Below the pieces are notes generated by a model. It made no database searches. It had not been told where the DNA came from and worked only from the letters and a program-made list of their open reading frames with translations. Both the position numbers and the translations under genes were made by a program. 64,000 nt of DNA from Antedon mediterranea (lineage: Eukaryota; Echinodermata; Crinoidea; Comatulida; Antedonidae), in NCBI RefSeq assembly GCF_964355755.1, contig NC_092674.1, positions 26,648,001 through 26,712,000 of the forward strand. The letters are read 5' to 3'. Below are positions 13,401 through 23,500 of this stretch, piece by piece. The first letter of the stretch is position 1. Every line of letters starts with the position of its first letter.

Positions 13401-14899
13401 TTTTATTTATATTTTTGGGTTATGATAATGCGTTACATATGAAATTTTGAGTAAGTGGATCTGGTTAAATATTATAGTTTGTTGTATGTAGTTATCTAAG
13501 CAATTTCCAATGTTGAGATCTTGTTTTGCTATACTTTAATATATTCTTATTCTAGGTATGCTGTGATTCTAGCATTCGATGTCAAAGTTGAACGTGAGGC
13601 CCAAGAGATGGCCGACAAAGAGGGCATCAAAGTTTTCCAAGCGGACATTATCTACCATTTATTTGACAAATTCATGGCTCACCGAGCAGAAGAAAAGCGC
13701 AAAAAGCGTGAAGAGTTTAAACATGTTGCCGTCTTTCCATGCAAACTGCGAATACTTCCACAACATATATTTAACTCCAGAGACCCTATTGTAATGGGGG
13801 TGATTGTAGAGGCAGGTCAACTTAAGGTCGGGACTCCCATTTGTGTTCCAGCAAAAGAGGTGAACATTTGTTGATTAACTGTTAGGTTGAATTGTATAGT
13901 TGCTCACCAGTCTGAAAATCTAACCAACTTAGGCCTAGCAATAGATTGTTAACTTCATCTAGGCCAATCCCATATTGTAGGCTTACAATGATCAACGTTT
14001 CTCTATACCTTAACCACAAGACTCGGAATACAAATATTGAAAAAAAAAAGAGACCTGTTTGGCTGTTAATACTAATTCACATATTCAACATTTATTTCAT
14101 ATTTAGTTCACTCATCTTGGATTTGTAACAAGTTTAGAGGTGAATCACAAACAAGTGCAGGTGGTACCTACAGGTCAAGAGGTCTGTATAAAGATCGAAC
14201 CAGTACCTAGCGAGGCACCCAGGCTATATGGCCGTCATTTCACACATGAAGATGTCCTTGTTAGCAAAGTAAGCCCTGTGTCATTGTATATTTCTACGTA
14301 ATTTAAATTTAACGGAAAAGTGATATCTAATTATGATAAATGGCTCTTATACGTGTTCAGCTTTTTGTAAACATTTTGAGAATTTTGCCACACATGGTTG
14401 TTGTCAATCAACCTGTAGTGCGCACCGTTTATAACTGTTCTGCTCCACGTCCAAAGTTGGGAGCACTGCCTTTTTGAATGGCCTAGCTTCCCGGCCTAGC
14501 TTTCGTCAAAGATTCCCGATGGATAAATTGGATAAAACTTTTTTTTACCTGTGTTATAAAACTATGATAAATAATGAATGTTTTGTGTGTATTAAACCGT
14601 GAGAATACTTTATTTAAGAAAAGATTAAATGCTCTATTTAACTCCACCTTGTTAAATAGAGCATTCAATATTTCAACGCGTGCAATTTTCTCCCCATACA
14701 ACTCGTAAACATTCATCATATGTAAAATAGTAAACTGGTTTTCACATGTCTTTTTCTCAATAAAAATTAATCCATATATTTTTTTACACAGATTAGCAGG
14801 GAATCAATCGATGCGGTCAAGAATTATTTCCGTGAAGAAATGAATAAGCCTGATTGGCTAGTTATGATTGAGTTGAAAAAACTGTTTGAAATTTTATGA
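1481..14899 (+). CDS. EIF5B: Eukaryotic translation initiation factor 5B (eIF5B), complete
   Basis: Ribosome-dependent GTPase that joins the 60S subunit to the 48S complex. Exons: 1481-1536, 3996-4097, 4192-4344, 4713-4841, 4981-5038, 5314-5575, 5945-6055, 6206-6375, 6768-6951, 7207-7278, 7405-7545, 7879-8087, 8330-8437, 8568-8678, 9545-9754, 10047-10178, 10487-10669, 10827-10988, 11374-11505, 11901-12032, 12275-12351, 13556-13859, 14107-14268, 14792-14899. They sum to 3468 bases (1155 residues plus stop; human about 1220). Residues 1-549 are a Lys/Glu-rich, poorly conserved tail starting MGKSKKGK. The GTPase domain shows GHVDTGKT (573-580), DTPGH (637-641) and NKID (691-694, split by an intron), followed by the beta-barrel, alpha/beta and C-terminal domains, ending KLFEIL. 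All splice sites are GT-AG and in phase. The long introns 1, 14 and 21 hold a transposon and two minisatellites. Confidence 0.96.
1841..3824. mobile_element. 2-kb non-autonomous DNA transposon with long repeat-filled TIRs (hAT-like target duplication)
   Basis: Inserted in eIF5B intron 1. Inverted ends of about 145-150 bases (1841-1993 and 3675-3824) are nearly identical when one is reversed. Each end carries five copies of the motif GAAATCGGTCGCG or close variants, three near the tip and two after a spacer containing GGCGCGCC. An exact 8-bp direct repeat, GTAATAAA, flanks it at 1833-1840 and 3825-3832, the duplication size of hAT-type elements. The interior (about 1.7 kb) is AT-rich with no transposase-like reading frame, so the element depends on a transposase elsewhere. 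The superfamily is inferred from the duplication length alone. Confidence 0.85.
5050..5120 (+). repeat. tRNA-derived SINE head (probable)
   Basis: In eIF5B intron 5. Contains an A-box-like stretch (TGGCTTGGTGG) and about 50 bases later a perfect B box (GGTTCAAATCC). No folding tRNA can be drawn, so this is a tRNA-derived repeat, not a tRNA gene. Confidence 0.45.
5622..5751. mobile_element. MITE, AGCTCTGTC family, copy 1 (complete)
   Basis: Inverted termini starting AGCTCTGTCTACACT, flanked by TTA on both sides (5619-5621 and 5752-5754). Lies in eIF5B intron 6. The TWA target duplication suggests the PIF/Harbinger group. Confidence 0.82.
6438..6582. mobile_element. MITE, AGCTCTGTC family, copy 2 (right terminus degraded)
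   Basis: The left terminus AGCTCTGTCTACACTATC is intact and the internal GTGATGTGCCCA block is present. The right end stops at TTTTGTCAAACTA. In eIF5B intron 8. Confidence 0.72.
8740..9225. repeat. 21-bp minisatellite in eIF5B intron 14
   Basis: About 22 tandem copies of a 21-base unit resembling TGTTGGTATCTGTGTCAGTGC, with decayed copies on both sides (8691-8740 and 9225-9400). Because 21 is a multiple of 3, every frame is open and gives false repetitive proteins. Confidence 0.93.
10683..10790. mobile_element. MITE, AGCTCTGTC family, copy 3 (left end lost)
   Basis: The right terminus GTGTAGACAGAGCT and the internal CATATCACTACCATATTT block are present; the left terminus is missing. In eIF5B intron 17. 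Confidence 0.68.
11117..11195 (-). repeat. tRNA-derived SINE head or tRNA pseudogene
   Basis: On the minus strand an A-box match (TGGTCTAATGG) is followed by a B-box match (GTTCGAATCC). Acceptor and anticodon stems do not pair, so it is not a working tRNA. In eIF5B intron 18. Confidence 0.5.
12389..13365. repeat. 24-bp minisatellite in eIF5B intron 21
   Basis: About 40 tandem copies of a unit resembling ATGTGTAGACATGTAACC followed by a variable six-base tail (TTAGTC, TCAGGG, TTATGC and others). A 167-base block is duplicated almost exactly (about 12677-12843 and 12844-13010), a seven-unit higher-order repeat. It fills most of the intron between 12352 and 13555. Confidence 0.95.
14628..14665. 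repeat. Perfect 15-bp hairpin in eIF5B intron 23
   Basis: AATGCTCTATTTAAC at 14628-14642 is the exact reverse complement of 14651-14665, with an 8-base loop. It may be the core of a decayed palindromic MITE. Confidence 0.7.
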
Positions 14900-16743
14900 A
14901 ATATTTTCTCATTTCTCTTAATTTGAAAATAATGAATGATATTGGAGGGGATCTTTAATTAAGTGTGCTCTGAACAGCCAGTTATATTGTAATGGATTAT
15001 CCTACTGTATTTCATTATGGTATCTGAGATCCACGGGTATATGTCAACAAAAATCAACTCGGGACTTAAGCTTAATGAATGATGCTAATTTAAAAAATTA
15101 TGCTAATTAAAAAAATTATGCTAAATTTAATTTGAAATTAATTTCAAAAGTGACCTTAAAGATGCAATGATGATATGGAGACCATGTTCGATTTAGTACA
15201 GGTCAGCTCGCCAAAGGCCAGTAAAACCCATGACAAGTCTGTAAGACTTCCTAGTAGCTGGGGATTGTTTTGGTCAGTCAAATTCACAAAAAAATCGCAT
15301 GAGAGATATTTAATTTTTACATGAAATACAAATTACCAAAAAAGACAAAATATACTAATTTTGTGTTAAAATTATTGATGGTCAGTTTAAAAAAAATTAT
15401 TTCTTAGCATGGTTAGCCAAATGGGCATGTAGGATAGGATTTCTAAGATCCGGTTACTTTAAGAGCAAACTTATATATATTGAAAAAAAAATGTATATAA
15501 AAATAATACACACCATTTATTATTTTATTTATTAAGGATGAGAAGTAAAGATATACTAAAACCACAGAGGATGTGAAAATGAATTTGTATATTGAATTTA
15601 ATTTTTACTTCCTCAAAATCTAAATGTATGTGGCTATTAGTTCAAACTTCGGTACATTGTTATAGAGGGGGGTATTTAGTATGCCATTGCTGCGTACAAA
15701 CTCAAACTTTCATTTTTATTAATAAAAATGTTAAAAGCAAGAAATGGCATGTTGCAAGGATTTACAATAAATTGTATGTAAAGAATATTGCATAACCTTT
15801 CACTGTTTTTTTTTATCAAACAATTTAAATTTATTTAATTATAAATATTTATTTATCTAATATATCTATACTCGCTTTATTAAATAAAAATATTTCTGAT
15901 TATGTTAAATTTACTATATATATTTATGCTACTTTTATCACATGAAGAAAAAGAAATATTTTTATTCAATAGTTCTACTCTATTGTACTGTAAAATCTCT
16001 AAAGCTAAACTTTCACCTCGTTGAACTCGTCTTGTGTTTCTAAAACCTAATGTCAACCATCTGGTACAAAGAGTTACCTTGTGGAAGGAATACAAAACTT
16101 AAGAAGTGGACAATGATCTCAAATGTAAGCAAGCTTTAATTGAAAGGTATGAAAGTTTGCATAAAGACATGGGCGTTCCAATAATGCTTTTTTAAAAGAC
16201 ACAGTTGACAGGTGCGGATCCAAGTGGGTTGCATTGGGGCGCACACTTCCTCTTTTTGACAGTTGAAACTACTTTTTGATATTGATTTTTACATACTATT
16301 AATATTGTATGTTAGTGCTCTGTTGGGATACCTCTATTGAGCTCTGTCTGCACTATCAAACTAGTTGGACAAAAAAGTGTGATGTGCCCAAATATGGTAG
16401 TGGTATGACATCATCATCTTTATACATGGGCACATCACATTTTTGTCATTGTAGACAGAGCTTTAATAAAATCAAAAGGAACTGTATCTTTCAAGACTGG
16501 GGAATCCATTATTAAGGAGACTTTTTGGGTCCTAAAGGTGTCTTCTTAATAGGGATTCTACTGTATTATATTTCTGGCTCAATCGACCTCATTTACTTTA
16601 GGTCCAAAACCACTAACACTTTACACCTATAAATGCAATGAATTTACTTTTTAAAATGCACATTCACATATAGAGTAATATTTAATTTTAAAATACTGTC
16701 AGGTTTTTTAACTATTGTAATAAGTATAAGGAGGACATCAAAT
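14900..16743. other. Convergent intergenic region, eIF5B 3' to ALG11 3'
   Basis: Contains both 3' UTRs. Candidate AATAAA signals for eIF5B lie near 15719 and 15765. Apart from a MITE at 16340-16462 and AT-rich low-complexity sequence, I see no gene. Confidence 0.6.
16340..16462. mobile_element. MITE, AGCTCTGTC family, copy 4
   Basis: Both inverted termini are present (AGCTCTGTCTGCACTATC on the left, TGTAGACAGAGCT on the right), flanked by TTG and TTA, a diverged TWA duplication. Confidence 0.8.
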
Positions 16744-19479
16744 TTATCGAAACAAAAGTTCTGTTGCTATCAAAAATTCTCTTTCAAACACTTCTTCTGA
16801 AAATCGTTTAACCGATTCACGAGCATTTTCACGTATTTTTAATCTATCAGCTTTTTTCATTAGTAAGATAGTTGCCATGGCATCCGCATACTCGTCAACA
16901 TCAGTTGCTAGGAAACCAGTTGGTTGGCCGTTGTACCGGACAACGATGTCCTTCTTTGGTCCGCCTGAATTGTGAGCAAGTATGATTGTACCAGCTGCCA
17001 TACACTCCACAACACCTTGAAAAGAGATGAAGGTATTTTTATATTAAAAACAACACCATGATGTACAAAGAAGTTCTCAATTTAAAAGTTTATAAAGTCG
17101 ACTCTCCCAATACTGGATACCTTTGGGCTGACCAAATATGTCTGGTTTACCTGAAAGTCTGTTATTCGGAATAATTTTTAATGCTAAAAAGAAATTTGGG
17201 ACCTTTTGGACCCTGAAAAATTGCTGGTATTGAAAGTTTCGAGTTTTCAGAGAGTCCGGTATTGGGAGAGTTTCCATTTCATAAACTAGTATTCACCACC
17301 CAAGTGAGAACAGTATTCACTTAATTTTGATAGGTGTTACTCCACAATACCCCACACAGGTTAAAGGATTATCTTTATGCTCTCCAAATTTTAATTATTA
17401 TTTTATTTGTAGTTACAGTATATACATTGTATCAATTGAGCCACCATGGTAACATTTCTTGCTCCCTTGCTTGTTATCACCAATGCATACACATTGGCCT
17501 ATATTAGTGTTGATACTGTAAACATTCAAAAAATGTGTTATTTATGAATAAAAGTATTAAGATCCTGTACCTATTCCAAAATGTTCATTCCACATAGTAT
17601 GAAGACCAATAGTAGCCTCTGAGAGGTGTTTTTTAAGCTCATCGAAACTAACATTTAACTTGAATTCAACGTTGGCACGTATGTTAAACCGTTCGCATAA
17701 TTCACGAAGCTCATCAACCCGCTCCATATCCTCTCTGTTCCTGCAGCTTCCCACCAGTATCAAGCGCAGATTACGATACGGATCATCCGAATAATTCTTT
17801 AATAGTTTGTTAAATGCTCGGATTTGTAATTGATGGTCTTTTTCTGGTCTAAATTGCGCAACGGAAACGATGGTATGCTGATGCAACGATCCGTCGTGTA
17901 ATGGTAATTTAAGAAATCCTGACGTATCGCAAGGCGGATACACTATGCTGGTTTTTTGCGGGCATTTCCAAATATCTAAAATATGGTTTTCGGTCCATGA
18001 AGAATTAACCATTATGACTTCGTTACGCGCACCCATGATACCGTAGAGGTACGCAAAAAGACGATAATAAACCAGTTTGAAGCAGCTGAGCACAGGATTT
18101 CTTGCAATAAAACCGGGATTATTGTGAGCCTCTCTTCGTTCCGCAACTCTCGCCAGCATGTCCGTACTTATAGTTGGATAATGCACATACGACCCTGTGC
18201 GGCAATTACCAATGTACTTAAAAAGCGGGATGGTAAACGCATAACCCATCGTATCTATGTACAAATCTGGGGTGAATTTCTGCAAAGCTTCTAGCCCTAG
18301 GCCTACAGAGCCGAGACTCTGTCCCAGTAGCGTGAAGAAAGGGTACGTGCTGGCCTCTACTAGATGACGTCTCTTCAGAAACACAAATTCAACCGGTTTT
18401 TCAACTGTAATGTTAAATCGTTGTTTTGCTTTTAAGATGATCTCCTCACCCGTGACATTCTGATCGCCGGTGTAGACTACACAACGTACAAATGAGTACC
18501 TGAAAAAGAAAGAAAAAAGGTCTATCAGGCAGGAAATTCAAGGGGTTTTATTTTGCAATCAGACACCCAGATTTCACAAGCTTAACCATTCTTGACTCAT
18601 GGTCATTCTCAGATGTTTTTCAGCCAAGTGAGAAAACCTTTCAATAGGCAGTCACTTAAAATACTCTTGAATGAAATTTGAAATAATTATAGGAATGATG
18701 CCATAATTATTATTATTAAATAGTATTTATTATGTAGCTTATTAAATATTAGATTGTGTTTTTTAATGTTTTATAGAGTTTTTTTTTTACACAACTACAT
18801 GTTTGTCCCCTGTTTGAACAAAATTACGGAAAAAACTATTCATCAAGTAAATATTGTTTAATACTAAAGAAAACATACAAACCTCCTTTGCAATGCTTGT
18901 ATGGCGCACCATAGTACCCTCTCCCCTCCTCCGCCTGCGTTGCAATAAGGGTGGAAAAACCCTACAACAACTGGTTGCATTCCATTTTCCGTTTTTTCCC
19001 ATAGATGTGGTATTTTCTTGTGTTTATTACGTTGAATAGATGACTTGATGTACACAAATGAACATGATATTATGATGACAATAGGACTAATTATAAGCAA
19101 TGCAAGAAAAAGTAGATTCCAAAGTAACCTACAAAAAAAAGTTTAATTATTGATTTCAAAAAATCTGCACAATATAGCAATTGCACATACATTTTTTGCG
19201 GAATTGCAAATTATTGCGCAAAAATAGGTCTATCCTTGAGCAATTTATTTAAATGGTTTTAATTATTCCTAGGCCTAGATCCTATCTGCTACTGTGCCAG
19301 CACAGAAGCATTGCATTGCTTTCTGGCTGTAGCATTGCATTGCTGTCTGGCTGTAGCAAGCGCGAGGAAGTAGCTAGCTAGAGCCAGGCTTGCACAGAAA
19401 CAAGTGGTTTCTGCGGTACTAAAATGTATGCCTACCTTTGTAAAATTAGAATAATCTGGATGAATGTTGATGCAACCAT
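16744..19479 (-). CDS. ALG11: GDP-Man:Man3GlcNAc2-PP-dolichol alpha-1,2-mannosyltransferase, complete
   Basis: Adds the fourth and fifth mannoses to the dolichol-linked N-glycan precursor on the cytosolic face of the ER. Exons (minus): 19436-19479, 18883-19128, 17571-18499, 16744-17015; 1491 bases, 496 residues plus stop, close to human ALG11 (about 492). The ATG at 19479 was chosen because its 44-base exon joins in phase to the next exon. The N-terminus is one long hydrophobic signal anchor (about residues 8-40). Then come [47 protein letters not shown] and [14 protein letters not shown]. The GT4 C-terminal site [15 protein letters not shown] carries the two glutamates. All these match ALG11 as remembered. 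It diverges from the copper ATPase gene; intron 3 holds a MITE. Confidence 0.96.
17097..17270. mobile_element. MITE with ACTCTCCCAATAC termini
   Basis: In ALG11 intron 3. GACTCTCCCAATACTGGA near 17099 is mirrored by TCCGGTATTGGGAGAGTT near 17252-17269. The element is about 170 bases with no coding capacity. Target duplication is not clear. Confidence 0.7.
19273..19370. repeat. Short tandem duplication in ALG11 intron 1
   Basis: Two copies of a roughly 25-base unit (GCATTGCATTGCT plus TCTGGCTGTA). Nothing else is recognisable here. Confidence 0.6.
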
Positions 19480-20526
19480 TTTAATTATTTTCTTCATTTC
19501 CAGCAGTTTCAACTGTTTAGTAAGTCTAGGCCTACTACCGGCTTGGCGTACAACATACAGCGACAAATTGCACAATATTAAAAATAAACAGAGCAAAAGT
19601 GCGACTTAAAAACCAATACTATCCTATCTTCTTCCATACAAACGTCTTATTTCGGACTCTTAGATTAGCACACTTGGGCTTTCCTATCAACAACAGTACC
19701 ACAGAAGAGGTGAAAGTTCACATGTTCTCGGTAAACAATTCAGAATTTGTGCGACGACGAGTAAATGGTGTCACTTTTCGTCGACTGTTTTCACGAAATT
19801 TGAATAAACATGTAATCAGAAAAAGGCATCATAAGTTTAAATATTAGTTATATTATTTGGTTTCACAGTAAATCTACTTTTTAAAGTGGTCTATACCGGG
19901 TAAGTAATGTCAAATTCTACCTTAATTAAGAACTGCTTTACTGACTGGTTGTAATTGAATTGCACACAGTCAGGTAAAAACGATTCCGTAGGCGGCCTAC
20001 TTTATATAAATTCTTGGCAATTGAATTGACCACAGGAGAGACATAGGCCTCAGACAGCTCAGGAAGTGAAAAATGACAAGCTTCACACATAGGCCTAGGG
20101 CCTATTAAACCTACATGTTTTGTCTAGACAAGTATCTAGGCAATTTTTGAAGTGTAATACATTTTTAGCCTGTGTGTGTATTTATTTTAATTTATTTTTA
20201 CAGTATATAATTAAAATTGTTATGAATGAATATTATAGATGGGCCTATCGAATAAAAAGAAAATTCTGTGCGCGCTCAAAAACACAAGCATGCGTAGAAT
20301 GATCTTCCTACTTGTTGTAGCGTGTTCAACAAACATTGAGACGCAATTTTATTTATTGCATTGGAACCAAAGCAATTGTGAAATGCCCTTAACTAATGTC
20401 CAATATACTGTACATTTTCTTTCACACTGCCCCATTTATCCTAAGTAAATACACTTAACTTTATACTGAATCGAAATCGTGATAACATCCCTTTTTTTCA
20501 GTTTTTAAAAAAGAATTTGTTGCCAG
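19480..20526. promoter_or_regulatory. Head-to-head intergenic region between ALG11 and ATP7
   Basis: 1047 bases between the two start codons, with no other gene. It must hold both promoters if first exons are as modelled. I cannot identify individual transcription-factor sites with confidence. Confidence 0.5.
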
Positions 20527-23500
20527 ATGGAGGAAGTATGTGTTATAGCAATTGAGGGAATGACCTGTGAATCTTGTGTGCGCAACATTCAACAATTCAT
20601 AGGTGATGACCTTGGGGTCAACAATATCAAGGTTAGTTAAAGATGTACATATGTTCCCCAAAAACATGAACAATGAAGATTCATAAATCAGATTTTGAAT
20701 AGGCTATTTTGTAGTTTTAATGAAGTTCACTTCACTTATATAGGCCTAATAAGGCATGAACTGTAGTTTTGTTTTGTTTCCAATTTTTGGTCAAAGTGAA
20801 TAACTATTATGGAACATTGATATGGCATACAGTACTGTATCCAACAACTAAATTAGAATTTTTTTTCAAAGGGACAATATCTTTAAACATTTGAACCATT
20901 GGAAACATAATATAAATAAATGATGATTAAATATAATTGTATAGAAATATATTGCATATTAATAATAATAATAATATATTTTTAAATAATGACAAATATA
21001 ATTAATAACTACTGTAATGATTATCATTATAACCAAAACCTAATAATTATCAATCATTCTATAACTAATAATTATCATTTATAATTAAAACCTATTTATT
21101 TTCATACAGTTTTATTATCAAAACAGGTTTAATATTCAATAATTATCATTTACAAATTTATATATTTTATTTCATCAAAAAAATGATGTTTATGTTTTTT
21201 TTTCTTAACTAATAATTTATAATTATTACTGTGTCAGATAGTCTTGTCATGAACATTTGAAATATGCAAACTAAATTAATTTTCAGTTTTATCGATTCCC
21301 TGGTTATTATACCAATACATTACAACAACAAAAATAAGTACAGTAATTGTGTTTTATGTTCAATTTTAAAATTCAATACTAAAGCAGCTTTTCAGCATTA
21401 TCAACTTCCTGGTATTATACTTATTATTATATAATAATATATTTATATTATTATTACACCAAATACATTTTTAAAAGTATTAGTTATGTTAAATTGTTTT
21501 GTCTCTATTCTGCTTTAGTCTGTATCAAATGTTGCACTGTTAATTGATTTGCAAGTCTGTGAAAAGACTAACCAGTACGTTATACTCATTATACATGCAG
21601 ACAACCTGCATACATTATTCTGATATTATATGAAATACACCAAGAACAAAATTAACCTTTGTACCAGTATATTATTTTCATTGATTTTACAACTATTTAA
21701 TCAACCTCTGTGTCAATTAATTTTATATTTGCAGGTATCTTTGGAGAAAAATGAAGCTGTTATCAAGTTTAATTCGTTGGTGACTACAACTCAGCAATTA
21801 TGTGATAAGATCGAAGATATGGGATTTGGAGCATCATTGAAAGATAACGGCACACAGAAAAAGACTGTGACGGTTTACATAAATGGCATGCGATCAACTT
21901 CATGCGCACAGTCTATCGAGAAAAAGTTATCAACTCTAGAGGGAGTTGATCAGATATCGATATCGTTTGAACGAGGACAAGGTGTAATTGCTTTTGTGGA
22001 GGGATCGACCAATCATGAACTGTTACTGGCTGCCATTCAGGAAATGGGATTTGGGGCCTCATTAAGCGAGACTGATAAACCATTAATTAATGAAGTTGTA
22101 ATACATGTGGATGGCATGACGTGTAACTCATGTGTGAAATCCATTGAAGGGAATATATCCACATTGAACGGTGTTAACAATATTACGGTCTCGCTTGAGA
22201 ATAAATCCGCAAAGATACAGTATAATCCGCAAAAAATGAATCCAAACACTTTGAAACAAGCGATTGAAGATATGGGATTTGTGAGCAGCTTTGACGAGTT
22301 AGACTCGGAATTACGAGATGTTGTAATCTCGGTTGGGGGAATGACGTGCCAGTCTTGTGTGCGTTCAATCCAGGATCATATTTCGACGCTGAAAGGAGTC
22401 GTTGAAATTGAAGTGTCTTTAGCGAAAGAGAAAGCTTTCGTAAAGTACGACCCTGTGTTAACTCAACCAGAAACAGTTCGGGAAGCGATAGAAGATATGG
22501 GGTTTGATGCGGAATTACCGAATCACAAAATGGTAATGATTGTGCTCTGTGTTGAAGGTATGACATGCCAATCGTGCGTAAAAAGCATTGAAGGGAAGAT
22601 GAAAGAGGAAGCTGGTATTGAAGAAATTACAGTTTCACTCGAAAATAAAAATGCTTCAATATCGTATAATCCTGACGTGACCACGTCAGAAAAACTGCGT
22701 CAAGGAATTGACGAAATGGGTTTCGACTGCTTTTTACCGGTAAACCTTGATACCACGGACCAAATTATGGAAAATACACAAACTACAATTGTATCCATTG
22801 AGGGTATGACATGTAATTCATGCGTTTGTTCGATCGAGGGAACTATTTCCGACAAGCCTGGTGTTAAGGCGATAAAAGTTTCACTCGCAGAGAAAAAAGC
22901 AGACATTGAGTTTTACCCGTCAAAAACTTCGCCAACTAATCTACGGGATGCCATTGATGATATGGGATTTGACGCTTCTCTTGTGGGTAAGTTGGTTCAT
23001 TTATTTACTCAGTAATCGTAAAATTGTTTTTATGTGCAATAGTTACTTTAAATTTATCTTTTTTTTTTAAAAATCATTTGTTCTTAAAAAGTAATAGTTA
23101 TTACCCGGAGAGAAAATATATACAGGATATATTTTTTTATTTTTTGCTGATATTATAAACTAAGTTAAATTGTAGATCTATTTCTACTACTGTACTCTAC
23201 TGCATTTTTATTTGTTTAAATTTGTCATTTATTCAACATCTACAGTACTGTGTCATGCACATAATATATCATGAAATCTACAGCTGACGTAAATGCCATA
23301 TTGTTACTGAGTTGAATATGACACAGTATATATAAATAATTCAGTATTAGGATTATTATTTATTATACTTAATATACCAGTAAGACTGGTGATTTTCTGC
23401 TCAAATCAGCCCAGCCAAATATACCTACAGTACTGTAGATTACCTATTTATATAAATATATGTTTTGCCATTTTTAATTATAATTTCTCAATGATATAAT

